Of a DNA stretch of 64,000 nt, positions 26,578 through 35,883 are shown one piece after another. How positions within the stretch are numbered: position 1 is the first letter of the stretch; the number at the start of each line of letters is the position of its first letter. Under the pieces are notes generated by a model, which was given only the letters and a program-made list of their open reading frames with translations, made no database searches and was not told the origin of the DNA. This DNA comes from DYJB01 sp963777165 (GTDB lineage Bacteria > Chloroflexota > Anaerolineae > Anaerolineales > E44-bin32), in NCBI GenBank assembly GCA_963777165.1, contig CAVZPO010000012.1:1-64000 (forward strand). The letters are read 5' to 3'. The position numbers and the translations under genes were made by a program.

Positions 26578-27945
26578 ATGACCGAGCCGAATGTCCACGC
26601 CGTCCACCGCGATTGGGATCGCCCGTTCCCGACCATCGTCCGAACCGAAGGTGTCTACCTCTACGACGCCGACGGCCGTCGCTACCTGGATGGCTCGGGG
26701 GGCTCGTCCGTGGTTACGAGCATCGGCCACGGGGTGCCCGAGATCGCCCAGGCGATGTTCGACCAGGCGCAGCAATTCTCGTTCTACCCTGCCCACGCCT
26801 TCACTAACGAGCGCTTCCTCGAACTGTGCGACCTGATCGTAAGCCTGGCCCCGGGCGGTCTGAAGGACTCCAGCCGCGTGTGGATCACCTGCACCGGGAC
26901 GGACGCCACCGACGACGCCGTGCGCCTGGCGCGTCAGTACTGGGTGGAGCGCGGCCGGCCGTCCAAGTATCAGATCATCGCCCGTTGGCAGGGCTTCCAC
27001 GGCAACGCCATTTCCGCCGCCGGCTACTCGGGCATCGTGTCCCGCCGACGCATCTTTCAGCCTATGTTCGTCGACTCGCCGCACATCCCTCCCGCCTTCT
27101 GCTACCGCTGCCCCTTCGAGAAGACGTACCCTGAATGTGACCTGCTGTGCGCGCGCACACTGGAAACCACGATTCGACAGCAGGGCCCCGAGAACGTCGC
27201 CGCATTCATCGCCGAGCCGGTCGTCGGCGCCGCACTGGGCGTGGCCCCTGCCCCGCCCGGCTACTTCCAGGTGATCCGCGAGATCTGCGACCGCCACGAC
27301 GTGCTCTTCATCGCCGACGAGGTCATGACCGGCTGGGGGCGCACCGGGCGTCAGTGGGGAATCGAGCATTGGGAAACGACGCCGGACATCATCGCCACGG
27401 CCAAAGGCATGACCGCCGGTTACACGCCGCTGTCCGCCGTCATCGCTCGCGACTCGATCTGGAAGGTACTTCAGGACCATCACTCGCCGTTCAAAGCCGG
27501 GCACACGTTGAACGCCAACGCCGTCTCGTGTGCCGGCGCGCTGGCCGTCATCGGCTACACCCAGTCGCATCACCTGGTGGAGAACTCACGTCTGCGCGGT
27601 GAGCAGGTGATGGCCGGTCTGCGCCGCATGATGGAGCGCCACCCGCTGATCGGGGACGTGCGCGGGCTGGGGTTGATGTTCGGGCTCGAGTACGTCCGGC
27701 GCCGATCGACCCGCGAACCGTTCCCACCCGAACGCGGGGTCAGCGCCCGGGTTGATCGGGCGGCCATGCGACACGGCCTGGTGACGTACCCGTGCACCGG
27801 GTCGCTCGACGGAACGCTGGGCGACATGACATTGATGGCCCCTCCGTTGGTCATCAGCCCGTCCGAGGTCGACGAGCTGCTCGAGTTGCTCGACCGGGCG
27901 ATCGGCGAGGTCGAAGGAGAACTCGGCAAAGAGATCGAGGCCTGA
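26578..27945 (+). CDS. Class III pyridoxal-phosphate aminotransferase
   Basis: The 455-residue enzyme has the class III pattern: GSGGSSVVTSIGHGVPEI, TCTGTDATDDAVRLARQYW (phosphate-binding region), FIADEVMTGWGRTGRQWG with the PLP Asp near 247, and the Schiff-base lysine in ATAKGMTAGYTP near 276. It transfers an omega- or primary amino group to a keto acid. A Cys-rich insert (CYRCPFEKTYPECDLLCA) near residue 180 occurs in some relatives. It is the first gene of the plus-strand LacI-controlled operon and would remove nitrogen from the demethylated substrate. Confidence 0.9.
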   Translation: MTEPNVHAVHRDWDRPFPTIVRTEGVYLYDADGRRYLDGSGGSSVVTSIGHGVPEIAQAMFDQAQQFSFYPAHAFTNERFLELCDLIVSLAPGGLKDSSRVWITCTGTDATDDAVRLARQYWVERGRPSKYQIIARWQGFHGNAISAAGYSGIVSRRRIFQPMFVDSPHIPPAFCYRCPFEKTYPECDLLCARTLETTIRQQGPENVAAFIAEPVVGAALGVAPAPPGYFQVIREICDRHDVLFIADEVMTGWGRTGRQWGIEHWETTPDIIATAKGMTAGYTPLSAVIARDSIWKVLQDHHSPFKAGHTLNANAVSCAGALAVIGYTQSHHLVENSRLRGEQVMAGLRRMMERHPLIGDVRGLGLMFGLEYVRRRSTREPFPPERGVSARVDRAAMRHGLVTYPCTGSLDGTLGDMTLMAPPLVISPSEVDELLELLDRAIGEVEGELGKEIEA

Positions 27946-27948
27946 AGC

Positions 27949-28783
27949 ATGCGCCTTGCTCTGGCCGTGCAAACGCCTGACGTCAGCCTTAGCCTGCCGG
28001 TTGCTCTGCTCTCGGGGACATGGTCGGACAAGGTCGACAAAGCCGCACATCTCGGCGTCGACGGCCTCGAGCTGATGACTGCCGATCCCGAGCCGGCTGG
28101 ATGCCTCCGAGATTCGCGGCACGCTCGAGGCGCGCGGCCTCTCCGTCGTTGCCATCGGCAGCGGCGCAGCCGCCATACAGGCCGGGCTCACACTGCTGCA
28201 CGCCGATGAGGGCGTTGCCGCCCGGGCGGTCGCACGCCTGGACGAACTGATTGACTTTGCAGCCGCGGTCGGGGCTCAGCTGGTCACCATCGGGAGCTTT
28301 CGCGGCAAGCTCGCCTGGGTCGGCGCAAGCGGGCGTTCGCGGTTGGCCAGCTTGCTGCGCCGCGCCGCCGAGCACGCCGCGGCGGCCGGCATTCGCCTGG
28401 CGCTCGAGCCGCTCAATCGCTACGAGGCCGATCTGATCAACACCGCCGAGCAAGGCCTGGAGTTCGTCGAAGAGGTCGGGCACCCGGCGCTCGGGCTGCT
28501 GCTCGACACGTACCACGCCAACATTGAAGAGGCGTCGTGGGAGGCGCCCTTCCGCAGTCTGACGGAAGCCGGCCGATTGTGGCACGTTCACCTGGGTGAC
28601 AACAACCGGCTGCCACCCGGGCGTGGGATGATCGATTTCTGCGCCCTGCTGCGATTGCTGCGCTCCCTTGGCTACGACGGCGCACTCTCGGCCGAGCTCC
28701 TGGCGATCCCGGATCCCGACACCGCCGCGTGCCAGACGGTCGAGTACATGCGCCCGCTTCTGGAGGCTGCTGGATGCGTTTGA
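27949..28783 (+). CDS. Sugar isomerase/epimerase-like TIM-barrel protein 1, frameshifted
   Basis: About 278 residues of the xylose isomerase-like TIM-barrel family: DKAAHLGVDGLELM, QLVTIGSFRGKL, IRLALEPLNRYEADLINT, GLLLDTYHANIEE and WHVHLGDNNRLPPG, which include the metal-binding Glu, Asp and His positions. The first part lies in one frame to about 28085 and the rest in another, so one base is wrong. It starts 3 bases after the aminotransferase stop, and its own end overlaps the start of the second isomerase-like gene. Confidence 0.83.
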
Positions 28784-29616
28784 GTTGCCTGCCGGTCTCC
28801 TTGTTCGCCGAGCTCATCGATGGGCGCATGACGGTCGCGGATTGGGCCCGCATGGGACGCGCACTCGGCCTGGACGCCATCGACCTGAGCATCCTGTTCG
28901 TCCGTCCCCCGACGATCGAACAGGCGCGGCTCCTTCGCCGTCAGATCGAGGATGCCGGCAGCCGGGTAGCCATGATCACCACCTACCCCGACTTCACCCA
29001 CCCTGAGGCGGGTCAACGCCTCAAGGAGCTTGAACTGGCGATCGAGCGCGTGCATATCGCCGAAGCACTCGGCGCCGACCTGATCCGTGTCACCGCCGGC
29101 CAGGCGCACCCGGCGACGGGCCGTGCCGAAGGCATCGGCTGGGCGATCGACGGTTTGACCCGTCTGGTCGAGGCGGTGCGCACCAGCCCGGTCCGGCCTG
29201 TTTACGAGAACCACGCCAAGCCCGGCGCATGGGAGTACACCGACTTCTCCACGCCGCCGGAAATATTCCTGGAGATCGCCCGCGGCACCGCCTCTGCCGG
29301 CTTGGGAATCAATTTCGACACCGGCAATGCGGCCGCATTCGCTGCCGATCCGCTGGCGATGCTCGATCAGGTGATCGACCGGATCGTAAGTGTGCACGTC
29401 GCCGACACGGCGACCTTCGGCGCGCTCGTTCCGTCGGTGATTGGCAGCGGCATCGCACCCATCCGCCAAGTGTTCGACCACCTGGTCGCCGCCGGCTGGG
29501 ACAGCTGGCTCTGCATCGAGGAGGCTTCTTTCCAGGGGCAGGCCGGCATCGACGGAGCCGCCCGCTTCGTCCGCGCCGCCTGGCAGCTTGCCTGCGCCGC
29601 CGCGGTGCGGTCTTAG
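28774..29616 (+). CDS. Sugar isomerase/epimerase-like TIM-barrel protein 2
   Basis: The 280-residue intact protein has the AP endonuclease 2/xylose isomerase-like fold: WARMGRALGLDAIDLSIL, GADLIRVTAGQ, PVYENHAKPG, LGINFDTGNAAAF and SWLCIEEASFQGQ. The Glu/Asp/Glu metal ligands are at the expected places. It overlaps the previous gene by 10 bases. Having two such proteins in a row suggests two isomerisation steps on a polyol- or sugar-like intermediate, as in inositol breakdown. Confidence 0.87.
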   Translation: MRLSCLPVSLFAELIDGRMTVADWARMGRALGLDAIDLSILFVRPPTIEQARLLRRQIEDAGSRVAMITTYPDFTHPEAGQRLKELELAIERVHIAEALGADLIRVTAGQAHPATGRAEGIGWAIDGLTRLVEAVRTSPVRPVYENHAKPGAWEYTDFSTPPEIFLEIARGTASAGLGINFDTGNAAAFAADPLAMLDQVIDRIVSVHVADTATFGALVPSVIGSGIAPIRQVFDHLVAAGWDSWLCIEEASFQGQAGIDGAARFVRAAWQLACAAAVRS

Positions 29617-29632
29617 ACCCCATCGAATTGGC

Positions 29633-31397
29633 ATGCAACCTTCACCCTCCCTCCCCCATCACGAGCCCGAGTCCCTGCGCAAGCGGCTTGGCGACGAATT
29701 GGCGCACGGGCGCGCCCAGGCGCGGCGCGATCTTCTGCCCTGGATCCTCTCCGGTGCGGTGGAGCAGGCGTTGGAGAACCTGCTTTTCTTCGCCGATCCG
29801 ACCGAATTCCCGGCCGCCGCGGCGGGGCTAGGGGCTCGGATCAGGGCGGCCTTTGGAACCTCTTCGCTCGACGGCCAACGACACCTGCTCCACTTCGCTG
29901 CCGAGCTCGCCGTCCGTCTCAACTCGTTCATCCCGAATTGGAATCTCTCGAGTCCAAACCGCCACCCGGCGTCCGGGTTGGCGCCGGGCGAGGTGCGCAG
30001 GATCGGACGCGAGTCGCTTGCCCTGGCAGCCTCGTTGGAACAGGGCTCCCCCGCCGCATCCGACGCCCTGCTTGCCACCTGGCGTGCTGAGACGGCCGCG
30101 CGCTTCCGCGCCGAAGGCGCCGAGGACGCGGAGGCCGAGGCACGCGATTTCGTCGGCGCTTCCGTCGCCGACTACGTCGAGGCCGTCGGCGACAGCGTCG
30201 ACTCCAGCAACCTGCGCCGGATTGCCGACCTGCGCGTGTCCGGCGCCACGCGCACCGAGATCAGCAACGACTACGCCGCGTTTCTGCCCTTCACGCTCCT
30301 GCTCGGCGCGAGTTTCGTCACCTGCAATCCGCCGCTGGTCGACCTGGCCTGGAAGGCCGAGCCGGGGAAATGGGATCCGGTCATCGATGCGTTAATCGCC
30401 GCCGAGCCGAAAGCCGACGGCGATGCGCTCGCCCGTAAGGTCACCCTCGAGATCGTCCTGGCGAACATGCGCCGCTTGCGGCCGATCTTCCTGCTCACCG
30501 AAGGGCGCATGGGCTGTGTCAGCCTGCAAGTCAATCCGAAGCGTCACGACGATGCCGAGGCGATGCTGCGCGATGCAGCCACTATGTATGCCGAGCTCGA
30601 GCGGCGGCTTGACGGCGGCGTCCCCAACGTCGTCTTCAAGCTTCCCGGGACGGACTGCCGGGCTTCGTGCCTGCCGTTCCCTGACGGCCGCCGGCATCGG
30701 CGTGACCATCACGGTCAACTTCGGCCTCTTCCAACACCTCCCCTTCGCCGCCGCCATCTCCGAAGGTGCGGCGCTCTACTCGACGCTGGCCCACATGAGC
30801 GGCCGGTTGGCATTCCCGGTGCGCGACGAATTGCTCAGCAAACTGGGCGAATTGAGTAAGCAGGGGATCACGGAAGCACAAGTGCGTCAGGCAGCTGCCT
30901 GGTCCGGAGTGGCGGTCCTCAAGCGGCTCCACCGCGTCCTCGCCAGCCGCGGCACCGACCTGGCACGCGTCAAACCACTGATTGCCTCGCTGCGGGTCTA
31001 CACCGGCGAGGCGTACGCCGGGCTACCGGGACCTATCCCCGACATCACCGAGATCCTCGGTACCGGGATCATCACCGTCTTCCCCAATGTACGCCGTGCG
31101 TTCGATCGCCTGCCCACGGTCCCGCTGGACGGCGTTCGCATCGACGCGCCGGTTCCGGATGGAGCATTCAACAGCCTGCGCCACTCGGAGATCTTCAAGC
31201 AGGCCTACAGGCTTGGGCCGTTGGCCACGGACGGCGAAGCCGACAAGCCCGAGCTCCGTCCTTCGCATCCCCTCTCGGTGAGCGACGCCCGCGCCACGGC
31301 CGCCTGGACGCCGGTGGCCAACACGCTGGACGAGTTTTGTAAGGCGTATGATACGTTCGTGGATCGCATCCAGGCGCGCCGACCGCGCGCCGGATGA
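29633..31397 (+). CDS. Transaldolase-family protein with long N-terminal extension, frameshifted
   Basis: The C-terminal two thirds match the transaldolase/fructose-6-phosphate aldolase family: GCVSLQVNPKRHDDAEAM, the Schiff-base lysine region NVVFKLPGTD near residue 336, then AAGIGVTITVNFGLFQHLPF. A helical N-terminal region of about 190 residues precedes it, making about 587 codons, much longer than the usual 220-370. The frame breaks at about 30657, immediately after KLPGTD, by one extra base. It should cleave or transfer a C3 unit from a keto sugar. It lies 16 bases after isomerase 2 in the LacI-controlled operon. Confidence 0.78.
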
Positions 31398-31413
31398 TCG
31401 GATGAGGTGAAGG

Positions 31414-33516
31414 ATGGCGAAGACCACGACCCGCACCATACCGGCCCGCAAGCGCCCTGCTGCGGCCACCAACTCGATCGACCTCCCCAAGGCTGGCGCC
31501 CTCGATCTGCTGCGGCAGATGTGGGAGATCCGCCTGTTCGAGGAACGTGTCTACGACTTGCTCGGAAAGAACCAGATCAAGGGCGCGTCCCACCTGTACG
31601 CCGGCGAAGAAGCCGTCGCCGTCGGTGCCGTCTCGGTCTTGCGCGACGATGACTGGATCACCAGCGCCCATCGCGGGCACGGTCACTGCCACGCCCGGGG
31701 CGCCTCGATGGCCAAGACCGAAACCGAACGCGTCGAGCACTACAACAAGATGATGGCCGAGCTTTGCGGCCGGGCCACCGGCTATTGCCTGGGGCGCGGC
31801 GGCTCGATGCACATCGCCGATGTCCAGAAGGGCAACCTGGGTGCCACCGGCATTGTCGGCGGGAATATTCCGGTGGCCACCGGCGCCGGACTGGCGCAGA
31901 AGCTGATGAAGAAGGACAGCGTCGTGCTGTGCTTCTTCGGCGACGGCGCCTCCAACACCGGCAACTTCCACGAGTCGCTGAACATGGCCGCGCTGTGGAA
32001 GCTGCCGGTGGTGTACATCGTCGAGAACAACCTGTACGGCATGTCGGTCCCGCTGGAGAAGGCAACCGCCAAGCTCGAGATCGCCGACCGGGGCTGCGCC
32101 TACGGCATCCCGGGCGAGATCGTCGACGGAATGGACGTGATCGCCGTGCGCCGGGCGGTGGCCAAGGCCGTGGACCGGGCACGCAAGGGCCAGGGCCCGT
32201 CCCTGGTCGAGTGCAAGACCTATCGTTGGTACGGCCACTCGCGCTCCGACCCGCGCGCCTATCGCACCAAGGAGGAGGAGGCCGCCTGGAAGGCGCGCGA
32301 CCCGCTCCCGGCGTTCGTCCAGCAGCTGCTCAAGGAGAAGGTCGCCACGCAGGCCGAGGTGGCCGCCGTCGAAGCGGCGGCGCGCAAAGCCATCGACGTC
32401 GCCACCGACTTCGCCTTCGCCTCGCCCCTGCCTGCGGTCGAGGAGCTCGAGCATCACGTCTACGCACCCTTCCACTGGACCTCGCGCGACGTCGAGCGCG
32501 AGGCGGAGCTGCGCGCCCGCGTGCGCCTCGGCGGCCCTGGGACGCGCAAGATCCGCTACTGGCAGGCCATCCAGGAAGCGCTGCGCGAGGAGATGATCCG
32601 CGACCCGAAGGTGTTCCTGTTGGGGGAGGACATCGGCATCTACGGCGGCGCCTATGGCGCCACCCGCGGCCTGATCGAGGAGTTCGGCGAGGAACGCGTG
32701 CGTGACACGCCGATCTCCGAAGCGACCATCGGCGGCGCGGCGGTGGGCGCGGCGATGGCCGGGCTGCGCCCGGTGGCCGAGATCATGTACGTCGATTTCA
32801 CGCCGCTGGCGATGGACCAGATCGCCAACCAGGGCGCCAAGAACCGCTACATGTTCGGCGGCAAGACGACCGTGCCGATGGTCATCCGCACCGAGGGGGG
32901 CGCCGGACGCAACATCGCCGCCCACCACTCGCAGTCGCTCGAAGCGCTGTGGACTCACTTCCCCGGCATCTACGTCGTCATGCCCTCCACGCCCTACGAC
33001 GCCAAGGGGCTGCTCAAAGCCGCCATCCGCGACGACAACCCGGTGATGTTCATCGAGCACAAGATGTTGTATGGCATCGAAGGCCTGGTGCCGGAGGAGG
33101 ACTACATCATCCCCTACGGCGTCGCCGACGTGAAGCGCCAGGGCAAGGACGTGACGCTGATCACCTACTCGCGCATGGTCCACCGCGCCCTCGAAGCGGC
33201 CGAGAAGCTGGAGGCCGAGGGGACCAGCGTCGAGGTGATCGACCTGCGCACGCTCAAGCCGCTCGACATGGAGACGATCGCCGCCTCGGTGCGCAAGACC
33301 GGCCGGGTGGTCGGCCTGACCGAGGGTTACAAGACCGGCTCCTTCATCAGCGAGCTGGCGATGCGCATCCAGGAGGAGCTATTCGACTGGCTCGACGCGC
33401 CGATCGTGCGCGTATGCGCCGCCGACGTGCCGGTGCCGATGAGCGACCCGCTCGAAGACGCCGCCATCCCGAATGTTGCGCGCATCATCGCCGGCATTCG
33501 ACAGGCGCTGGCGTAG
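31414..33516 (+). CDS. 2-oxoacid (acetoin-type) dehydrogenase E1, fused alpha and beta subunits
   Basis: The 700-residue protein joins both E1 subunits. Residues 1-360 are E1 alpha: ISAHRGHGHCHARGA-like substrate loop, and the thiamine-diphosphate motif GDGASNTGNFHESLN near 175 ending in NN. From about 377 the beta subunit begins (IRYWQAIQEALREEM, GEDIGIYGGAYGATRGL, SEATIGGAAVGAAMAGLRPV). Acetoin, pyruvate or branched-chain oxoacid dehydrogenases share this layout, so substrate is open. GAGGTGAAGG precedes the ATG. E2 follows within 8 bases; no E3 gene is here. Confidence 0.9.
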   Translation: MAKTTTRTIPARKRPAAATNSIDLPKAGALDLLRQMWEIRLFEERVYDLLGKNQIKGASHLYAGEEAVAVGAVSVLRDDDWITSAHRGHGHCHARGASMAKTETERVEHYNKMMAELCGRATGYCLGRGGSMHIADVQKGNLGATGIVGGNIPVATGAGLAQKLMKKDSVVLCFFGDGASNTGNFHESLNMAALWKLPVVYIVENNLYGMSVPLEKATAKLEIADRGCAYGIPGEIVDGMDVIAVRRAVAKAVDRARKGQGPSLVECKTYRWYGHSRSDPRAYRTKEEEAAWKARDPLPAFVQQLLKEKVATQAEVAAVEAAARKAIDVATDFAFASPLPAVEELEHHVYAPFHWTSRDVEREAELRARVRLGGPGTRKIRYWQAIQEALREEMIRDPKVFLLGEDIGIYGGAYGATRGLIEEFGEERVRDTPISEATIGGAAVGAAMAGLRPVAEIMYVDFTPLAMDQIANQGAKNRYMFGGKTTVPMVIRTEGGAGRNIAAHHSQSLEALWTHFPGIYVVMPSTPYDAKGLLKAAIRDDNPVMFIEHKMLYGIEGLVPEEDYIIPYGVADVKRQGKDVTLITYSRMVHRALEAAEKLEAEGTSVEVIDLRTLKPLDMETIAASVRKTGRVVGLTEGYKTGSFISELAMRIQEELFDWLDAPIVRVCAADVPVPMSDPLEDAAIPNVARIIAGIRQALA

Positions 33517-33524
33517 GAGGGCGC

Positions 33525-34845
33525 ATGGCCATCGAGGTCATCCTGCCCATGCTCGGCGAGACGATGAATGAGGGTACCGTCGTCGCCTGGTCCAAGAAGG
33601 AAGGCGACCCCGTCAAGCCGGGCGACGTGCTCTTCAGCGTCGAGTCGGACAAAGCCACGCTCGAGGTCGAGGCCACAACTGGCGGCTACCTGCGGCGGAT
33701 CGTTGCCCCCGCCGGCTCGACCGTCGCCGTCCTTTCGGTCGTGGCCTACATCACGGCGACGCAGGATGAGGTCGTCTCCGCCCCGGCGGGCCAGGTCGAG
33801 GCCGCGCCCCGCCCCTCCGGAGGTGCGTCGTCATCGACGTCAGACGTTGCGTCCCCGCACCACGCTCCTGCCCCGTCGTCCCCGCTCTCCGTCGGACGGC
33901 CTGTCGCCAGCCCGCGCGCCCGCCGCGCGGCGCGCGAGCGTGGGTTGGACCTGGCGCGCCTCGCAGGCAGCGGCCCGGGGGGCCGCATCGTGGAACGCGA
34001 TCTGGACGCCGCACCGCCCGCCCCGCGCCTGACGCCCGTCGCCGCACGCATGGTGGGCGGGCTCAAGGTCGATCTCTCCGGCGTCGCCGGCAGCGGCCCC
34101 GGCGGCCGGATCACGCGTCGCGACCTCGAGTCGGCTGCGCCCTCCACCTCCCCCGCAGGGACGCTCGAGCCGCTCAGCCGCACCCAGCGCATCATGGCCG
34201 AACGCATGATCGCCTCGTTCACCTCCGCGCCGCATTTCTATCTCCACGCCGAGGTCAATGCCCGCCGCCTGCTCGCCCTTCGCCAAGAGCTGCTCCCGGT
34301 CCTGGAGGCCGGCGGAGGTCTGCGCCTGACGATTACCGACCTGTTGGTGCTTGGTCTGCGCCCGCGCCCTGACGCTCCACCCGCGGGCGATGGCCCAGTA
34401 CACATCCGAAGGGCTGCGTCCGGCGCCTGGCGTCCATATCGGGATTGCCACCGATACGCCCAACGGACTGGTCGTCCCGGTCATCCGCGACGCGGACCGT
34501 CTGGCGCTTCTCGAGCTCATCCGCCGGCGGACCGAACTGGTTGAGCGCGCTCGCGCCGGCAAATCACTCCCGCAGGACTTCGATGCCGGCGTGTTCACCC
34601 TGAGCAACCTGGGAACCTCACGCGTCGATTCCTTTGATGCCATCCTCAATCCGCCGCAGGCCGCCATCCTGGCCGTCGGACGGATCGTCGAGCGGCCATT
34701 TGTCGAACAGGGCCAGCTGCGTCCGGTCCCCACCGCCCGCCTCAGCTTGTCGATCGATCATCGCGTCCTGGATGGCGCCGGAGCGGCGCGCTTTCTCGAC
34801 GACGTTGTGTCGCTGCTCGAAGCCCCGGCCCAGGCGCTGGCCTGA
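33525..34845 (+). CDS. Dihydrolipoamide acyltransferase (E2) with two E3-binding domains, frameshifted
   Basis: About 440 residues. An N-terminal lipoyl domain carries the lipoylated Lys43 (ESDKATLEV). A Pro/Ala/Ser linker leads to two peripheral subunit-binding domains in a row (SPRARRAARERGLDLARLAG near 128 and a copy near 173, each ending GSGPGGRI). The catalytic domain ends with the acyltransferase motif IDHRVLDGAGA. The frame changes at about 34350 (after ...ITDLLVL, continuing CARALTLHPRAM). It forms the core of the 2-oxoacid dehydrogenase with the fused E1 upstream. Confidence 0.9.
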
Positions 34846-34865
34846 CTGGCGCAGGAGGCGTGATA

Positions 34866-35537
34866 GTGCGCACTCTGGTCTTCGTCCACACCGTTCCTTC
34901 GGTGGTCGACCTGTTCACTCGCCTCAGCCGCGAGCTGCTCCCGGCCGACGTTGCGGTATGGCATGTGGCCGACGAGATCCTGCTCAACGCTGTCCTGACC
35001 GCGGGAGGCCTTTCGCCGTTCATCCATCAACGCGTTAGCGAGCATGTGGTCTCGGCCGAACAGGCCGGAGCCGCCGCCGTCCAGCTGACCTGCTCGTCGA
35101 TCTCACCCTGCGCCGAGACCGCCCAGTCGCTGGTGCGCATCCCGGTTCTCAAGATCGATGAACCGATGGTCGATCGGGCGCTCGAACTGGGAGCACGCAT
35201 CGCGGTCGTGGCGACCGCGCCGACGACGCTCCGCCCAACGAGCGAGCTGCTGCAAGCGCGCGCCCATGCGGCCGGGAAGGACGTCGAGATTGAGTCCCAC
35301 CTGGCGGAGGGTGCATACGCCGCTCTCTTCGGCGGGGACCCCTCGGTGCACGACGCCATCGTGCGGCGGGCGATCGAGGATCTGCTCCAGCGCAACGACG
35401 TCGTCGTCCTGGCACAAGCGTCGATGGCGCGGGTCGTGGAAGCTCTCCCCGCGGAGTTACGGGCCCGCCCGATCCTGACCAGCCCGCGCCTGGCGCTCGA
35501 GCGCGCCGCCCGCGTGCTTGGAGGGCCCGTCGCCTGA
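34866..35537 (+). CDS. Aspartate/glutamate/hydantoin racemase-like protein
   Basis: The 223-residue protein resembles the Asp/Glu racemase family: VFVHTVPSVVDLF, then QLTCSSISPCAE with a catalytic cysteine near residue 76, and RIAVVATAPTTLRPT. The second catalytic cysteine is normally in a TC/C motif near residue 180; here the region reads LAQASMARV with no cysteine, so true racemase activity is doubtful. Start: GTG at 34866, with AGGAGG at a good distance; the GTG 6 bases earlier is too close. It follows E2 by 20 bases. Confidence 0.72.
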   Translation: MRTLVFVHTVPSVVDLFTRLSRELLPADVAVWHVADEILLNAVLTAGGLSPFIHQRVSEHVVSAEQAGAAAVQLTCSSISPCAETAQSLVRIPVLKIDEPMVDRALELGARIAVVATAPTTLRPTSELLQARAHAAGKDVEIESHLAEGAYAALFGGDPSVHDAIVRRAIEDLLQRNDVVVLAQASMARVVEALPAELRARPILTSPRLALERAARVLGGPVA

Positions 35538-35883
35538 TCGAATCCGAGCTGGTCCCGGCCCGATCCTTCCTCGACCGGCTCCATCGCTACCCCCAGGGGA
35601 TATGCGCTGAGGGCGGGATCACTGACAGCGATGGAGGCCCTGAGATGAGCTCTGCCCCCGTTTTCGAGCCGGCCCTCCCCAGGCGAATGGTGCATGAACT
35701 CCGCCGGATTGGGATCTCGCTGATCGGACATCCGGGCATCGGGAGCAAGGCAGCTCTATGGTGGAATTCGGAGCGGTTGCCCGGGAGTGAGCCGGCGTCG
35801 CCCAGGGCTTGGAAGGACGTCTGCTCGCAAGTATGATTCCCCGGGCCGGCGAACAGCACGCCAGGGGCGAGGGGTGAGGCGAC
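35538..35883. other. Intergenic region without recognised gene
   Basis: About 345 bases. A short frame at 35645-35836 has no recognisable product. An 8-bp inverted repeat (CCATCGCT / AGCGATGG, 35581-35634) is too loose to be called a terminator. Confidence 0.4.

Noticed and set aside
31195..33183. Long minus-strand open frame opposite the E1 gene
   Set aside because: Low-complexity His/Asp/Gly/Arg product typical of antisense reading; E1 on the plus strand is unambiguous.
35581..35634. 8-bp inverted repeat CCATCGCT / AGCGATGG after the racemase-like gene
   Set aside because: A 38-base loop and no T-run; likely chance.
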